Source of the DNA: Rhodospirillaceae bacterium CCH5-H10
GTDB taxonomy: Bacteria; Pseudomonadota; Alphaproteobacteria; Reyranellales; Reyranellaceae
Direction of reading: 5' to 3'
NCBI GenBank assembly: GCA_001557035.1
Contig: LSKJ01000679.1
Location: 1 to 48,157 of the forward strand
DNA length: 48,157 nucleotides
A model generated the notes under the pieces. The model searched no databases, was not told the origin of the DNA, and was given only the letters and a program-made list of their open reading frames with translations. Of the stretch, positions 1 to 8,634 are shown piece by piece (position 1 is the stretch's first letter; every line of letters begins with the position of its first letter). Made by a program: the position numbers and the translations under genes.

Positions 1-2
1 CG

Positions 3-716
3 CTCAACATGGCGGTCAACAAGGAAGAGATCGTCAAGGCCTACTACAACGGCAATGCGGAGCTCTTCGCCTATCCGATGCATCCCGACTATATCGGCTA
101 TTTCCAGCCGCTCGCCGAGATGCCGGCTTCGGTCCAGGAGCTGTTCAAGTTCGACCCGGCCAAGGCCAAGAAGCTTCTTGCCGAGGCAGGTCACGCGAAG
201 GGCTTCACCTTCAAGGTGCAGGTCTGCTCCTGCAGCCCCGATCACATGGACCTGCTGCCGCTGGTCGCCGCCTACCTCGAGCAGGTCGGCGTGAAGATGG
301 AGATCCAGCCCATGGAATATGGCGCCTTTCTCAGCGCCATGACCTCGCGCACGCTTTCGGTCGGATACATGATGAACAACGGGCACACCAATCCGACGAC
401 GACCATCCGCAAGAGCTTCACGACGGGTCAGCAATGGAATCCGTCGGGCTACAGCGACCCCAAGTACGACGCCAAGATGGACGAGGTCTACCGGACCCGG
501 GACGAGGCCACGCGCATCAAGATGCTGCGCGAGATGACGGTCGAGATCCTCGATCTCGCGCCCTACATCTGGCTGCCGACGCCCTACGTCTATACGGCGT
601 GGTGGCCGTGGGTAAAGAACTACGCGGGTGAACTGCGTGCCGGTGCGGTGCGGCCAGGCCCGATCTATTCCCGCATGTGGATCGACCAGGACCTCAAGAA
701 GAAAATGGGACATTGA
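3..716 (+). CDS. Peptide/nickel-type ABC transporter substrate-binding protein (SBP_bac_5), 5'-truncated
   Basis: This is the C-terminal part of a periplasmic family 5 solute-binding protein that captures peptides or similar solutes for an ABC importer. The reading frame is open to the window edge (Leu-Asn precede the first Met), and the opening LNMAVNKEEIV is a typical mid-protein segment of the family, so the true start lies upstream. The visible 237 residues hold the DPAKAKKLLAEAGH segment found in the C-terminal lobe of DppA/OppA-like proteins and a Trp-rich tail. The two ATPase genes follow on the same strand, 31 bp after the stop codon; permease genes are not in the window and are presumably upstream. 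The substrate cannot be read from the sequence. Confidence 0.88.
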   Translation, partial: LNMAVNKEEIVKAYYNGNAELFAYPMHPDYIGYFQPLAEMPASVQELFKFDPAKAKKLLAEAGHAKGFTFKVQVCSCSPDHMDLLPLVAAYLEQVGVKMEIQPMEYGAFLSAMTSRTLSVGYMMNNGHTNPTTTIRKSFTTGQQWNPSGYSDPKYDAKMDEVYRTRDEATRIKMLREMTVEILDLAPYIWLPTPYVYTAWWPWVKNYAGELRAGAVRPGPIYSRMWIDQDLKKKMGH

Positions 717-747
717 GCGTGATGCGTCCTGCACGCGGGGGCATCTG

Positions 748-1731
748 ATGACGGCGCCCCTGCTCAGTGTCCGCGGTCTGTCGACGGAATTCCGCACCGA
801 GCGCGGTACGGTGAAGGCAGTCGACGACGTTTCCTTCGACCTCGCCGCGGGGGAGACGCTGGCGATCGTGGGCGAGTCGGGCTCCGGCAAGAGCGTGACC
901 GCGATGTCGATCCTGCGCCTGATCCCCAATCCACCCGGCCGGATCTCGGCCGGGGAAGTGGTGTTCGACGGGCGCGACCTTCTAAAGCTGGAGGATCATG
1001 AGATCCGCGCGATCCGCGGCAATCGCATCGCCATGATCTTTCAGGAGCCGATGAGCTCGCTCAACCCTTCGCTCACGATCGGGCTGCAGATTGCAGAGCC
1101 GATCAACCTGCATCGCAAGACCCCGTGGGCGGCCGCGATGGATATGGCCGCCGACCTGTTGGCCCGAGTGCGGCTGCCCGACGCCAGGAGCCGGCTCAAA
1201 TCCTACCCCCACCAGTTTTCCGGCGGCATGCGCCAGCGTGCGATGATCGCCATGGCACTGGCCTGCCAGCCGCAGCTCATCATCGCCGACGAGCCGACGA
1301 CGGCGCTTGACGTCACCGTCCAGGCGCAGATCCTGGCCTTGCTCAAGGAGGTGACGCGTGCGGCCAACTCGGCCCTGATCCTGATCACCCACGATCTCGG
1401 CGTGGTCGCCCGCTATGCCGACCGCGTCTGCGTCATGTACGGCGGTCGCGTCATCGAGGCCGGCCCGGCCCGGGAAATCTACGCGCGTCCTCGCCATCCG
1501 TACACGATCGGCCTGATGGCGTCCGTGCCGCGACTGGACCAGGCGACGGGAACGCGCCTCGTACCCATCGAGGGCCAGCCGCCGAACCTAGCCAACCTGC
1601 CGCCGGGGTGCGCGTTCGCCCCGCGCTGCAGCCGTGCCGTCGACCGGTGCCGGATCGAGCGGCCGGCGCTGGCCGGGACGGGTCCCGAACATCTTTCAGC
1701 GTGCCATTTCCATGACCAGCTCAGCGCCTGA
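748..1731 (+). CDS. Oligopeptide/dipeptide ABC transporter ATP-binding protein, DppD/OppD type
   Basis: This cytoplasmic ATPase, 327 residues, is one of the two nucleotide-binding subunits energising a peptide-type importer. Walker A is GESGSGKS (about residue 42), the Q-loop lies in [12 protein letters not shown], the signature is FSGGMRQR and Walker B is [12 protein letters not shown]. The Cys-rich C-terminal oligopeptide-transporter domain ([10 protein letters not shown] ... C ... C) is present; in this family it can bind an iron-sulfur cluster. The open frame extends upstream to 628, but the ATG at 748 gives the usual family N-terminus ([12 protein letters not shown]). The end overlaps the next ATPase gene by 20 bp, so the two are co-translated. 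Confidence 0.93.
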   Translation: MTAPLLSVRGLSTEFRTERGTVKAVDDVSFDLAAGETLAIVGESGSGKSVTAMSILRLIPNPPGRISAGEVVFDGRDLLKLEDHEIRAIRGNRIAMIFQEPMSSLNPSLTIGLQIAEPINLHRKTPWAAAMDMAADLLARVRLPDARSRLKSYPHQFSGGMRQRAMIAMALACQPQLIIADEPTTALDVTVQAQILALLKEVTRAANSALILITHDLGVVARYADRVCVMYGGRVIEAGPAREIYARPRHPYTIGLMASVPRLDQATGTRLVPIEGQPPNLANLPPGCAFAPRCSRAVDRCRIERPALAGTGPEHLSACHFHDQLSA

Positions 1732-2704
1732 GACCGTCCTCGAGGTTTGCGACCTCAAGGTCCATTTCCCGGTGATGGCCGGCGCCGTCCTGCGCCGGCA
1801 GGTCGGCAGCGTGAAGGCCGTCGATGGCGTGTCGTTCGATGTCCGTCGCGGCGAGACGCTCGGCCTGGTGGGCGAATCGGGCTGCGGCAAGAGCACCACC
1901 GGGCTCGCCGTACTGAAAATGCTCGACATCACCTCGGGCCAGGTGGTGTTCGAGGGCGAGGACATTTCCGGCTACGACCGTGCCCGGATGCGACCGATCC
2001 GACGCCGCATGCAGATGGTCTACCAGGATCCGTTTGGCTCGCTGAACCCACGCATGAAGGTGGCCGAACTCGTCGGCGAGCCGCTCCAGGTCCATGGCAT
2101 GGCCGGTGACCGAGGTGCCTATCGCGCGCGCGTCGCCAGCCTGCTGGATATGGTCGGCTTGCTGCCCGACATGGCTGACCGTTATCCGCACGAATTTTCC
2201 GGCGGCCAGCGCCAGAGGATCGGCATCGCCCGCGCCCTGGCGCTGGAACCGTCGCTGATCATCTGCGACGAGCCGGTCTCGGCGCTCGACGTGTCCATCC
2301 AGGCGCAGGTGGTGAACCTGTTCCAGGAGCTTCAGGAGCGGCTGGGGCTGACCTACATCTTCATCGCCCACGATCTCGCCGTGGTACGCCACATCAGCCA
2401 CCGCATCGCCGTGATGTATCTCGGCCGTATCGTCGAGATCGCCTCGCGCTACGATCTCTACGCCCGCCCGCTGCATCCCTACACCGAGGCCCTGCTGGCG
2501 GCGATCCCGATCCCCGATCCCGAGATCGAGGCGAAGCGGCCGCAGCAGATCATCACGGGCGAGGTGCCCTCTGCGATGCGCCCGCCGCCCGGTTGCCGCT
2601 TCCACACCCGCTGTCCCCGCGCGATGGACGTCTGCAGGACCGTCGACCCGCCGCTGAAGCAGATGGACGACGGCAGGGCTGTCGCCTGCCATCTGCATTC
2701 ATAG
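1712..2704 (+). CDS. Oligopeptide/dipeptide ABC transporter ATP-binding protein, DppF/OppF type
   Basis: This 330-residue protein is the second ATPase of the peptide importer and would pair with the DppD-type subunit encoded just upstream. Walker A is GESGCGKST, the Q-loop is in [12 protein letters not shown], the signature is [10 protein letters not shown] and Walker B is [12 protein letters not shown]. The C-terminal oligo/dipeptide domain with [11 protein letters not shown] and two further Cys is present. The ATG at 1712 lies inside the end of the preceding gene (20 bp overlap). The stop codon overlaps the stop of the convergent kinase gene on the other strand (2699-2704), so there is no room for a separate terminator. 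Confidence 0.93.
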   Translation: MTSSAPETVLEVCDLKVHFPVMAGAVLRRQVGSVKAVDGVSFDVRRGETLGLVGESGCGKSTTGLAVLKMLDITSGQVVFEGEDISGYDRARMRPIRRRMQMVYQDPFGSLNPRMKVAELVGEPLQVHGMAGDRGAYRARVASLLDMVGLLPDMADRYPHEFSGGQRQRIGIARALALEPSLIICDEPVSALDVSIQAQVVNLFQELQERLGLTYIFIAHDLAVVRHISHRIAVMYLGRIVEIASRYDLYARPLHPYTEALLAAIPIPDPEIEAKRPQQIITGEVPSAMRPPPGCRFHTRCPRAMDVCRTVDPPLKQMDDGRAVACHLHS

Positions 2705-3706
2705 CCGGGAGCGCTGCAGAGCCGCGCACTGTTCGAGGACCCAGGCCTTGCGTTCCTCGAATACCGACGACGGGCGATTGACCTCGGGGCGCTGGTGGAA
2801 CCAGCCGATCGTGGCCATCCAGCGGATCAGGCGGAACTCGGCGATCAGGCTCAGGGCTTCGTCCGGGACGGGGCGGTTGGCGCGATAGCCGGTGAGGAAA
2901 GCGCGCTCGATCTCGGCCGCGTTGGGTTTGGTCTGCCAGTGCGTCAGTGCGGTGGCGATGTCGTATTGATGCCAGCCATGGCCGGCGTCGTCGAAGTCGA
3001 TCACGGTCAGCCGGTCGGCATGGACCACGATGTTGCCCGGATGCATGTCGGCGTGGATCACGCTGTAGGCGGACGGCTCGCGGCTCAAGCGGCTCAGCAT
3101 GTCGTGCATGCGCTGCCGTACGTCGAGCAGCAGGCTGCGTTCGCCGGACGTCAGCGAGCGATGTTCCCAGAACTCTCCCCAGTGAGGCGCCATCCCCATC
3201 AGCCCATCGGCGTCGAGCGCGTGGCGCTTGAAGCCCGGCGGCGGCTGCCAGGCGCTGGCCTGATTGTGCATCCTCGCGGTGATGCCGCCGAGTTGTTTGA
3301 AAGACGCTTCGACGAGCGTCTGGTCAGCAGTCGCGGCCAGGACGTCGGAGAGCAGGCGGCCCGGGGTCCAGTTCGCCATGCCGGCGAAGCGCCGTTCACC
3401 CGTGGCAGGGATCGTCACCGGGACATAGTCCTGGCCGTCGCGCGTCATCACGGCGCCGGGAACGTCAATCCCGGCCTCGGCCAAGGCCCGGATCCAGGCC
3501 CGCTCGGAGACCAGCTCCTCGAGCGTGTGATAGCCGGGTCGATGCAGGCGAAGGACGTAAGCGCGGCGATCGTGCCGGTCGGTCACCTTGAAGGTGACGT
3601 TCTCGGAGAGCAACACCAGCGTCAGGTCGTCGGCGTCGATCGGAAAGGCCGCAAGCGCTGCACGCGCAGCCGGCCCGAAAGTCCGATCGACGGTCTCGTT
3701 ATCCAT
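2699..3706 (-). CDS. APH-fold phosphotransferase (small-molecule kinase)
   Basis: This cytosolic kinase of the aminoglycoside phosphotransferase/homoserine kinase-like family has 335 residues. The catalytic loop is HADMHPGN (residues 218-225, Asp220 the likely base), followed by the metal-binding IDFDD (about 236-240). I chose the ATG at 3706 because it overlaps the aminotransferase stop by 8 bp, giving translational coupling; an in-frame ATG at 3727 would add seven Arg-rich residues. APH-fold proteins phosphorylate hydroxyl groups of amino sugars, choline, homoserine, hydroxylysine and 4-hydroxyacyl-CoA. Lying next to a phospho-lyase-like PLP enzyme, it may phosphorylate a hydroxylated amine or amino acid. 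A role in antibiotic resistance is not indicated. Confidence 0.85.
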   Translation of the reverse strand: MDNETVDRTFGPAARAALAAFPIDADDLTLVLLSENVTFKVTDRHDRRAYVLRLHRPGYHTLEELVSERAWIRALAEAGIDVPGAVMTRDGQDYVPVTIPATGERRFAGMANWTPGRLLSDVLAATADQTLVEASFKQLGGITARMHNQASAWQPPPGFKRHALDADGLMGMAPHWGEFWEHRSLTSGERSLLLDVRQRMHDMLSRLSREPSAYSVIHADMHPGNIVVHADRLTVIDFDDAGHGWHQYDIATALTHWQTKPNAAEIERAFLTGYRANRPVPDEALSLIAEFRLIRWMATIGWFHQRPEVNRPSSVFEERKAWVLEQCAALQRSRL

Positions 3707-4994
3707 CGAGCTCCGCCATCGTCGCATCGAAGGCGACGAGGAATTCCTCGGCGTGGCTCTTCTGGAAGACCAGCGGTGGCCGGATCTTCACGACGTTCCT
3801 GTAGGCGCCGGCATTGCTCGTGAGGAAGCCGCGATCCTTCAGGCGGTTGATGATGTCGACCGCCTTGTCCATGTCGGGTTCGCGCGCGGCATCGGTCTTC
3901 GCGATCTCGACCCCGATGAACAGGCCATGGCCACGCACGTCGATGATCGACGCGAAGCGGCCCTTGCGCTCGGCCAGCGCCGATTTCAGGAAAGCGCCCA
4001 CGGCGGCGACGTTCGCGGCGAGACCCTCGCGCTCGATGACGTCGATCACGGCCATGCCGACCGCCGCCTGCAGGGGGCTGGAGGCAAAGGTGTTGAAGTA
4101 GCGTGTCGCGGCCCGGAAGCCTTCGACCAGCTTGCGGCTGGCGGCCGTGGCGGCCAGCGGCAGGCCGTTGCCCATCGGCTTGCCGGTGACGACGATGTCG
4201 GGTTTGAAGCCCAGCACGTCGTAGCCCCACCATTGGCCGCTGCGGCAGTAGCCGGCCTGGACCTCGTCGGCGATCACCAGCCCGCCCGCTTGGCGCACGA
4301 TCTCGGCGGCGCGCGCCATGAAGCCCGAGGGCACGTCGGGCAGGCCCTCGTTGGCGAAGATCGAGCAGACGATCAGCCCGGCGAAGCCCGTGCCGTCTTC
4401 TTCAAGGCCGCGGATCGCCTGCCGCAGCCGGTCGAGATAGGCCTCGCACAGTTCGTCCTCGCCGGCGCCGGGCACAAGCGGGCGCAGCATCTCGGGGAAG
4501 GGGATCGCGCGCACGTCGCCCGCGGCATTCTGGCCGGTGCCGATGCGCGTCATCTTCCCGACCGCCTCGCTGTTGCCGTGATAGGTCGCATTGGTGCAGA
4601 CGATGCCGGCCTTGCCGGTGGCCATGCGCGCCATGCGCAGCGCCACCTCGTTGGCCTCGGTGCCGGAGCAGGAGAAGATGACGCTCTCGATCTCCGGCCC
4701 GTGCAGCGCCGCCAGCCGCTCGGCGAAGGCAACGATGCCTTCGTGCAGGTAGCGGCTGTGGACGTTCAGCGTCGATTGCTGGCGCGCCATCGCCTCCGCG
4801 ACGTGGGCATTGGCATGACCGACGCACGGCACGTTGTTGTACATGTCGACATAGCGCCGCCCCTCGGGATCGAACAGCTCGACGCCCTGGCCCCGCACGA
4901 TGTGCAGGGGCACGTTGTAGAAGAGCGGCGCCCCGGCGCCGAAGGCCCGGTCGCGACGTGCTGCAAGCGATTCAGCCGGTGTCGTCGCGCTCAT
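3699..4994 (-). CDS. Class III PLP enzyme, aminotransferase/phospho-lyase (ETNPPL/PHYKPL-like)
   Basis: This 431-residue fold-type I PLP enzyme has an Asp contact in ADEVQAG (Asp243) and the probable Schiff-base lysine in VVTGKPMGNG (Lys272). Beyond the general class III pattern it carries segments I associate with ethanolamine-phosphate and phosphohydroxylysine phospho-lyases: IVRGQG, VGHANAHVAEA, LNVHSRYLHEGIV, YFNTFASSP and RGHGLFIGVE. These enzymes remove ammonia and phosphate from a phosphorylated amino alcohol rather than transaminating. Co-translation with an APH-fold kinase fits this. The ATG at 4994 gives a family-like start; frame-open sequence further upstream belongs to the acyl-CoA dehydrogenase gene. 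The alternative is an ordinary omega-amino acid transaminase. Confidence 0.82.
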   Translation of the reverse strand: MSATTPAESLAARRDRAFGAGAPLFYNVPLHIVRGQGVELFDPEGRRYVDMYNNVPCVGHANAHVAEAMARQQSTLNVHSRYLHEGIVAFAERLAALHGPEIESVIFSCSGTEANEVALRMARMATGKAGIVCTNATYHGNSEAVGKMTRIGTGQNAAGDVRAIPFPEMLRPLVPGAGEDELCEAYLDRLRQAIRGLEEDGTGFAGLIVCSIFANEGLPDVPSGFMARAAEIVRQAGGLVIADEVQAGYCRSGQWWGYDVLGFKPDIVVTGKPMGNGLPLAATAASRKLVEGFRAATRYFNTFASSPLQAAVGMAVIDVIEREGLAANVAAVGAFLKSALAERKGRFASIIDVRGHGLFIGVEIAKTDAAREPDMDKAVDIINRLKDRGFLTSNAGAYRNVVKIRPPLVFQKSHAEEFLVAFDATMAELDG

Positions 4995-5005
4995 GGTGAC
5001 CGTCC

Positions 5006-6205
5006 TTACATCTTCCCCGAGACGATGCGTGCGCCCAGTGCCCAGCGATGGACCTCGGACGGGCCATCGTAAATGCGGAAGGCGCGTGAGTCGCGGAAGA
5101 AGCGCTCGACCACCGTGTCGCGCGTGATGCCGAGTCCACCCAGGATCTGCATGCAGCGGTCGGCGACGCGGAAGTAGGCCTCCGAGCAAATGACCTTGGA
5201 CATCGAGCTCTCGTTCGAGGCGCGCTCGCCCTGGTCGAGCAGCCAGGCGGTGTGCCAGATCGACAGGCGTGCCTGGTTCATGTCCATCAGATTGTCGGCC
5301 AGCATGAACGACACGCCCTGGTGCTCGCCCAGTGTCTTGCCGAAGGCGACGCGCGTGCGGGCATATTCCGTGGCGATGTCCTGCGCGCGCATGGCGGCGC
5401 CCAGCCAGCGCATGCAGTGGCTGAGGCGCGCCGGCGCGAGGCGGACCTGAGCGTAGCGGAAGCCCTTGCCGATCTCGCCCAGCACGGCGTCGGCCGGCAG
5501 GCGGAGGTTCTTGATCTCGATCACGCCGTGGCCGCCGGTGAAGCTCGAATCCATCGTGTCGAGCGTGCGCTCGAGGCGGATGGCGGGGTCGGGCAGGTCG
5601 GCCATGAACATGGTGGCGTGGCCGTTCATCGGCCCGCCCTCGTTCTTCGCCATGATGATGGCGCAGCCCGCACCCTCGGCGCCGGTGATCAGCCACTTGC
5701 GGCCGTTGATCACCCACTCGTTGCCTTCGAGGCGCGCCGTCGTCGTCATCAGGCTGGGATCGGAGCCGGCGCCGCCGGGCTCGGTCATGCAGAAGATCGA
5801 GCGGATCTGGCCGGTGGCCATGCGCTTCAGGAAGTGCTCGCGCTGGTCGGGCCGCGCCACAACATCGAGCAGGTGGATGTTGCCCTCGTCGGGCGAGGCG
5901 CAATGGATCGCCGTCGGGCCCAGGATCGAATAACCCGCCGCCTCGAAGACATGGGCGCGGCCGACCTGGCTCAGTGCCTGGCCGCCATATTCCTTCGGGA
6001 CCTGCGGCGCGAACACGCCGGCCGCCTTCGCCAGCTCGTTCATCTCGATGCGCAGCGCGTCGGTCGGCCCGTGCGAGGTCCAGCGCGGGTCGGTCTCGTA
6101 GGGGATGATCTTGTCCTTGATGAATTCCTTCACCTTGGCGGCGAGGTCGGTGATCGCCGCCGGCGGCGTGAAATTGAGGTCGTCGATCTTCTGCTTGGCC
6201 GTCAC
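5006..6205 (-). CDS. Acyl-CoA dehydrogenase
   Basis: This is a FAD-dependent acyl-CoA dehydrogenase of 399 residues, which oxidises acyl-CoA thioesters at C2-C3 and passes electrons to ETF. Typical segments are FCMTEPGGAGSDPS (flavin-contacting), the WLITGAEGAGCAI strand, RVAFGKTLGEHQG, and the C-terminal QILGGLGITRDTVVERFFRDSRAFRIYDGPSEVHR, given here only as a landmark region near residues 350-385. The GTG at 6205 is preceded by GGGAGAG at a good spacing, and no suitable ATG lies near it. It is the first gene of the minus-strand operon leading into the PLP enzyme (11 bp gap) and the kinase. Its sequence resembles ACAD10/11-type dehydrogenases, whose eukaryotic versions also carry an APH-like kinase domain; that subfamily call is tentative. 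Confidence 0.9.
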   Translation of the reverse strand: MTAKQKIDDLNFTPPAAITDLAAKVKEFIKDKIIPYETDPRWTSHGPTDALRIEMNELAKAAGVFAPQVPKEYGGQALSQVGRAHVFEAAGYSILGPTAIHCASPDEGNIHLLDVVARPDQREHFLKRMATGQIRSIFCMTEPGGAGSDPSLMTTTARLEGNEWVINGRKWLITGAEGAGCAIIMAKNEGGPMNGHATMFMADLPDPAIRLERTLDTMDSSFTGGHGVIEIKNLRLPADAVLGEIGKGFRYAQVRLAPARLSHCMRWLGAAMRAQDIATEYARTRVAFGKTLGEHQGVSFMLADNLMDMNQARLSIWHTAWLLDQGERASNESSMSKVICSEAYFRVADRCMQILGGLGITRDTVVERFFRDSRAFRIYDGPSEVHRWALGARIVSGKM

Positions 6206-6357
6206 GAAACTCTCCCGCGTTTGCGGCCGGAACCTAGCACGGGTCGCGGCTGATCGGGGACCAGCCGGTCGCAGAGCGATGCGATCAACCGGGCCGACGC
6301 TGGGTTCGGAGACTGGAGGCCGACACAGTCCCTTCAAGACTGATATCTCTCCGGCTC

Positions 6358-6395
6358 GGGCTATCTATCGATCCGGCTAACGAGCAAGATAGCCC
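6358..6395. promoter_or_regulatory. 9-bp inverted repeat, candidate LysR operator
   Basis: GGGCTATCT (6358-6366) is repeated exactly in inverted orientation as AGATAGCCC (6387-6395), with 20 bp between the arms. It lies 41 bp upstream of the LysR-type gene, in the gap shared with the divergent acyl-CoA dehydrogenase operon. LysR regulators bind interrupted dyads in such gaps, so this is a reasonable autoregulatory and target site. Binding is inferred only. Confidence 0.45.
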
Positions 6396-6436
6396 CACCG
6401 CGTTCAGAGCTTACTGCCTCGAACAGGAGGGTTCCG

Positions 6437-7426
6437 ATGAACCTCCGCAGCATCGATCTCAACCTCCTGGTAATCTTCGACGCGCTGATGGCCGAGAAGG
6501 GGATTACGCGCGCGGCCAAGACGGTCGGCATGACGCCCTCGGCCGTCAGCCATGCGCTCAACCGCCTGCGCCAGACCTTCGGCGACCCCCTGTTTACCCG
6601 CACTCCGGCGGGCATGTCGCCGACGCGCCGCGCGCTCGAGCTGGTTCCCTTCGTGCGCGCCGCCTTGCACAGCTTGCGGCAGGGCATTGCTCTGCAGCAC
6701 GAGTTCGATCCGCAGACGTCGCAGCGTACCTTCAACCTGCGCCAGTCCGACTTCATGAGCGACTGCCTGCTGCCTCGGCTGTGCGCGCGCGTGCGGGCGG
6801 AAGCGCCGGGCGTCACTCTGATCGTCGGTCAGCTCCCTGAAGACGACGAGAATCCCTACGCCCCCGGCGACATCCAGATGCGCGTCGGCGCCCGCGCCCG
6901 TGGGCCGGAGTACCGCCGCAAACGCATCTGGCGCGATCCTTTCGTCGTCGCCATGCGGTCGGATCATCCTGCCAGGATCGACAAGCTCACCCTGGACCGG
7001 TTCCTCGAACTGCCCTTTCTCGACGTCTCCAGCGCCATTGTCGACCGGCGCAGCCTTGACGAGGTGCTGCGGAGCAAGGGCGTGACGCGGCGCACCGCGG
7101 TCACGATCCCGACGCTGGCGGGGGTCGTGGCCGTTCTCGCCCACACCGACCTCTGCGCCGTGCTGCCGCAGCGCTGGGTGGCGCTCTACAGTGCGCCGAG
7201 CGAGCTCGCCACGATGCCGCTGCCAACACCGCTTCAAGGCATCGAATATGCCGTCGACATGATCTGGCACGCCAGCGACGAGACAAATGGGGCCCACCGC
7301 TGGCTGCGCCGGTTGATCGTCGAGGAATTCGACGTGCTCTATGCGCCGCCGGCAGTGCAGAAGCGTCGTGTCGGTCATCCGCCCAGCCGGCTCGACGAGG
7401 TGCCGCCGCTCGCGGCCGCGCTGTGA
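6437..7426 (+). CDS. LysR-type transcriptional regulator, NodD/SyrM-like
   Basis: This DNA-binding regulator has 329 residues, with an N-terminal winged helix-turn-helix (NLRSIDLNLLVIFDALMAEK, then AAKTVGMTPSAVSHALNRLR at about residues 30-50) and a C-terminal co-inducer domain. The opening pattern is that of the NodD/SyrM-like branch. An AGGAGG ribosome binding site stands 6 bp before the ATG. It is transcribed away from the acyl-CoA dehydrogenase/PLP enzyme/kinase operon across a 231-bp gap containing a 9-bp inverted repeat, the usual arrangement for a LysR activator and its target. The inducer is unknown. Confidence 0.92.
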   Translation: MNLRSIDLNLLVIFDALMAEKGITRAAKTVGMTPSAVSHALNRLRQTFGDPLFTRTPAGMSPTRRALELVPFVRAALHSLRQGIALQHEFDPQTSQRTFNLRQSDFMSDCLLPRLCARVRAEAPGVTLIVGQLPEDDENPYAPGDIQMRVGARARGPEYRRKRIWRDPFVVAMRSDHPARIDKLTLDRFLELPFLDVSSAIVDRRSLDEVLRSKGVTRRTAVTIPTLAGVVAVLAHTDLCAVLPQRWVALYSAPSELATMPLPTPLQGIEYAVDMIWHASDETNGAHRWLRRLIVEEFDVLYAPPAVQKRRVGHPPSRLDEVPPLAAAL

Positions 7427-7524
7427 ATGCCGTTCATGTTAGCCTGAAGACTTTGAAATAGCGTCCTCGCGCGCGCGTCCCACCTTCTGTCCGTGGAAAT
7501 ACAAACCCGGAAAGTGTGGTCCTG

Positions 7525-8508
7525 ATGCGTGTGTCGTGGTTGTCGGCGGTAGTGGCGTTGCTCCTCGGGCCGGTCGTGGCGCAAGCCGAGACTTTCGGCC
7601 TCTCGACCGTTCATCGCCCGGACTATCCTTCGGTGCTGGCCATGGCCGAGATGTCCAAGCGGGTGGCCGAACGCACGGGCGGTCGCATCAAGCTCGCGCT
7701 CCAGCCGAGGAGCGGCGACACCGAGGCATTCACCCTCCAGCAGGTGCGCATCGGCAGGCTGGCCATGGCGACCGTGGGCGTTGCGAACTTCCACGACCTG
7801 CTGCCCGTCACGGCCGTGCTCTCGCTCCCCTACCTCTTCGAGTCCGACGACCATGTGCGTCGAACGCTCGAGGGGCCGATCGGCGAGGAGATTCTCGCCT
7901 CCCTCGACGAGATGGGCCTCGTTGGCCTCTGCTTCTACGATCCGGGCTACCGCTCGATCATGGCGCGCCGGCCTGTCCGCAACGCGACCGACATGAAGAG
8001 CCTGAAGATCGGCGTGCCGCTCTCCGAGATGGCGCGGGCGACCGTGCAGGCGATGGGCGGCCAGCCGGTGCCTCTGCCCGGCAGCCTGGTCTACGAAGCC
8101 CTCAAGGCCCGGCTCGTTGACGCGGCCGAGGAGAACCCCGCGGCGTATCTCTCGGCCTTTCTGGCGTCGCGCCAGCAGACGGCGACGGGTGTCTACAGCC
8201 TGACCCGGCATTCGCGGCCGCCTGAGATTCTGGTGGTCTCGAAGGCGGCGTGGCAGCGTCTGTCGCCCGACGACCAAAAGCTGCTCCGCGCCGCCGCTCA
8301 GGAATCTGCCGCGCTGCAGCGCCAGCTGCGTGTCGAGCGAGAGGACATGGCGCGTGCGACGGCGGCGTCGCTCGGGGTGGAGATCGTCACGGATGTCGAC
8401 CGCAAGGCTTTGGCCGATGCCGCGGAGCCGGTCTCCGCACACTACGGGGCAGACCCGGTCGTGAAGGCCCTGGTCGCGCGGATCAAGGCCACGGCATCGG
8501 TGCCCTGA
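7525..8508 (+). CDS. TRAP transporter solute-binding protein, DctP family
   Basis: This periplasmic binding protein of 327 residues belongs to a tripartite ATP-independent (TRAP) transporter, which imports carboxylates and related solutes using ion gradients. A signal peptide is evident (MRVSWLSAVVALLLGPVVAQA, cleavage before ETF). Family features include LPYLFESDDHVRR and the ATDMKSLKIGVPLSEM segment, where an Arg normally contacts the solute carboxylate. I chose ATG 7525 over GTG 7516; both share the GGAAAG site near 7509. No DctQ or DctM membrane genes are adjacent, so it is an orphan. The preceding LysR gene may control it, but the 98-bp gap does not prove co-transcription. Confidence 0.85.
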   Translation: MRVSWLSAVVALLLGPVVAQAETFGLSTVHRPDYPSVLAMAEMSKRVAERTGGRIKLALQPRSGDTEAFTLQQVRIGRLAMATVGVANFHDLLPVTAVLSLPYLFESDDHVRRTLEGPIGEEILASLDEMGLVGLCFYDPGYRSIMARRPVRNATDMKSLKIGVPLSEMARATVQAMGGQPVPLPGSLVYEALKARLVDAAEENPAAYLSAFLASRQQTATGVYSLTRHSRPPEILVVSKAAWQRLSPDDQKLLRAAAQESAALQRQLRVEREDMARATAASLGVEIVTDVDRKALADAAEPVSAHYGADPVVKALVARIKATASVP

Positions 8509-8562
8509 AAGCCGGCGCCCGATACCCGGCGACGACGACCCGGCCTTGCCATCCGGGACACT

Positions 8563-8590
8563 TTGCAACCATCGCGTGCTTTACTATTCT
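8563..8590 (+). promoter_or_regulatory. Candidate sigma70-type promoter for the ComM-like gene
   Basis: TTGCAA (8563-8568) and TATTCT (8585-8590) are separated by 16 bp, in a locally AT-richer stretch about 45 bp before the ATG at 8635. The match to the -35/-10 consensus is moderate. The preceding gene ends at 8508, so a separate promoter here is plausible. Confidence 0.4.
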
Positions 8591-8634
8591 CGCCCTCGTT
8601 CTTTAATTGTTCCCTGACGGATCGGGAGCAGGGC

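Noticed and set aside
1721..2698. Minus-strand frame opposite the second ATPase gene
   Set aside because: Explained by codon bias of the ATPase gene.
2699..3706. Aminoglycoside resistance gene
   Set aside because: APH fold alone does not imply resistance, and the gene is coupled to a PLP enzyme in a metabolic operon.
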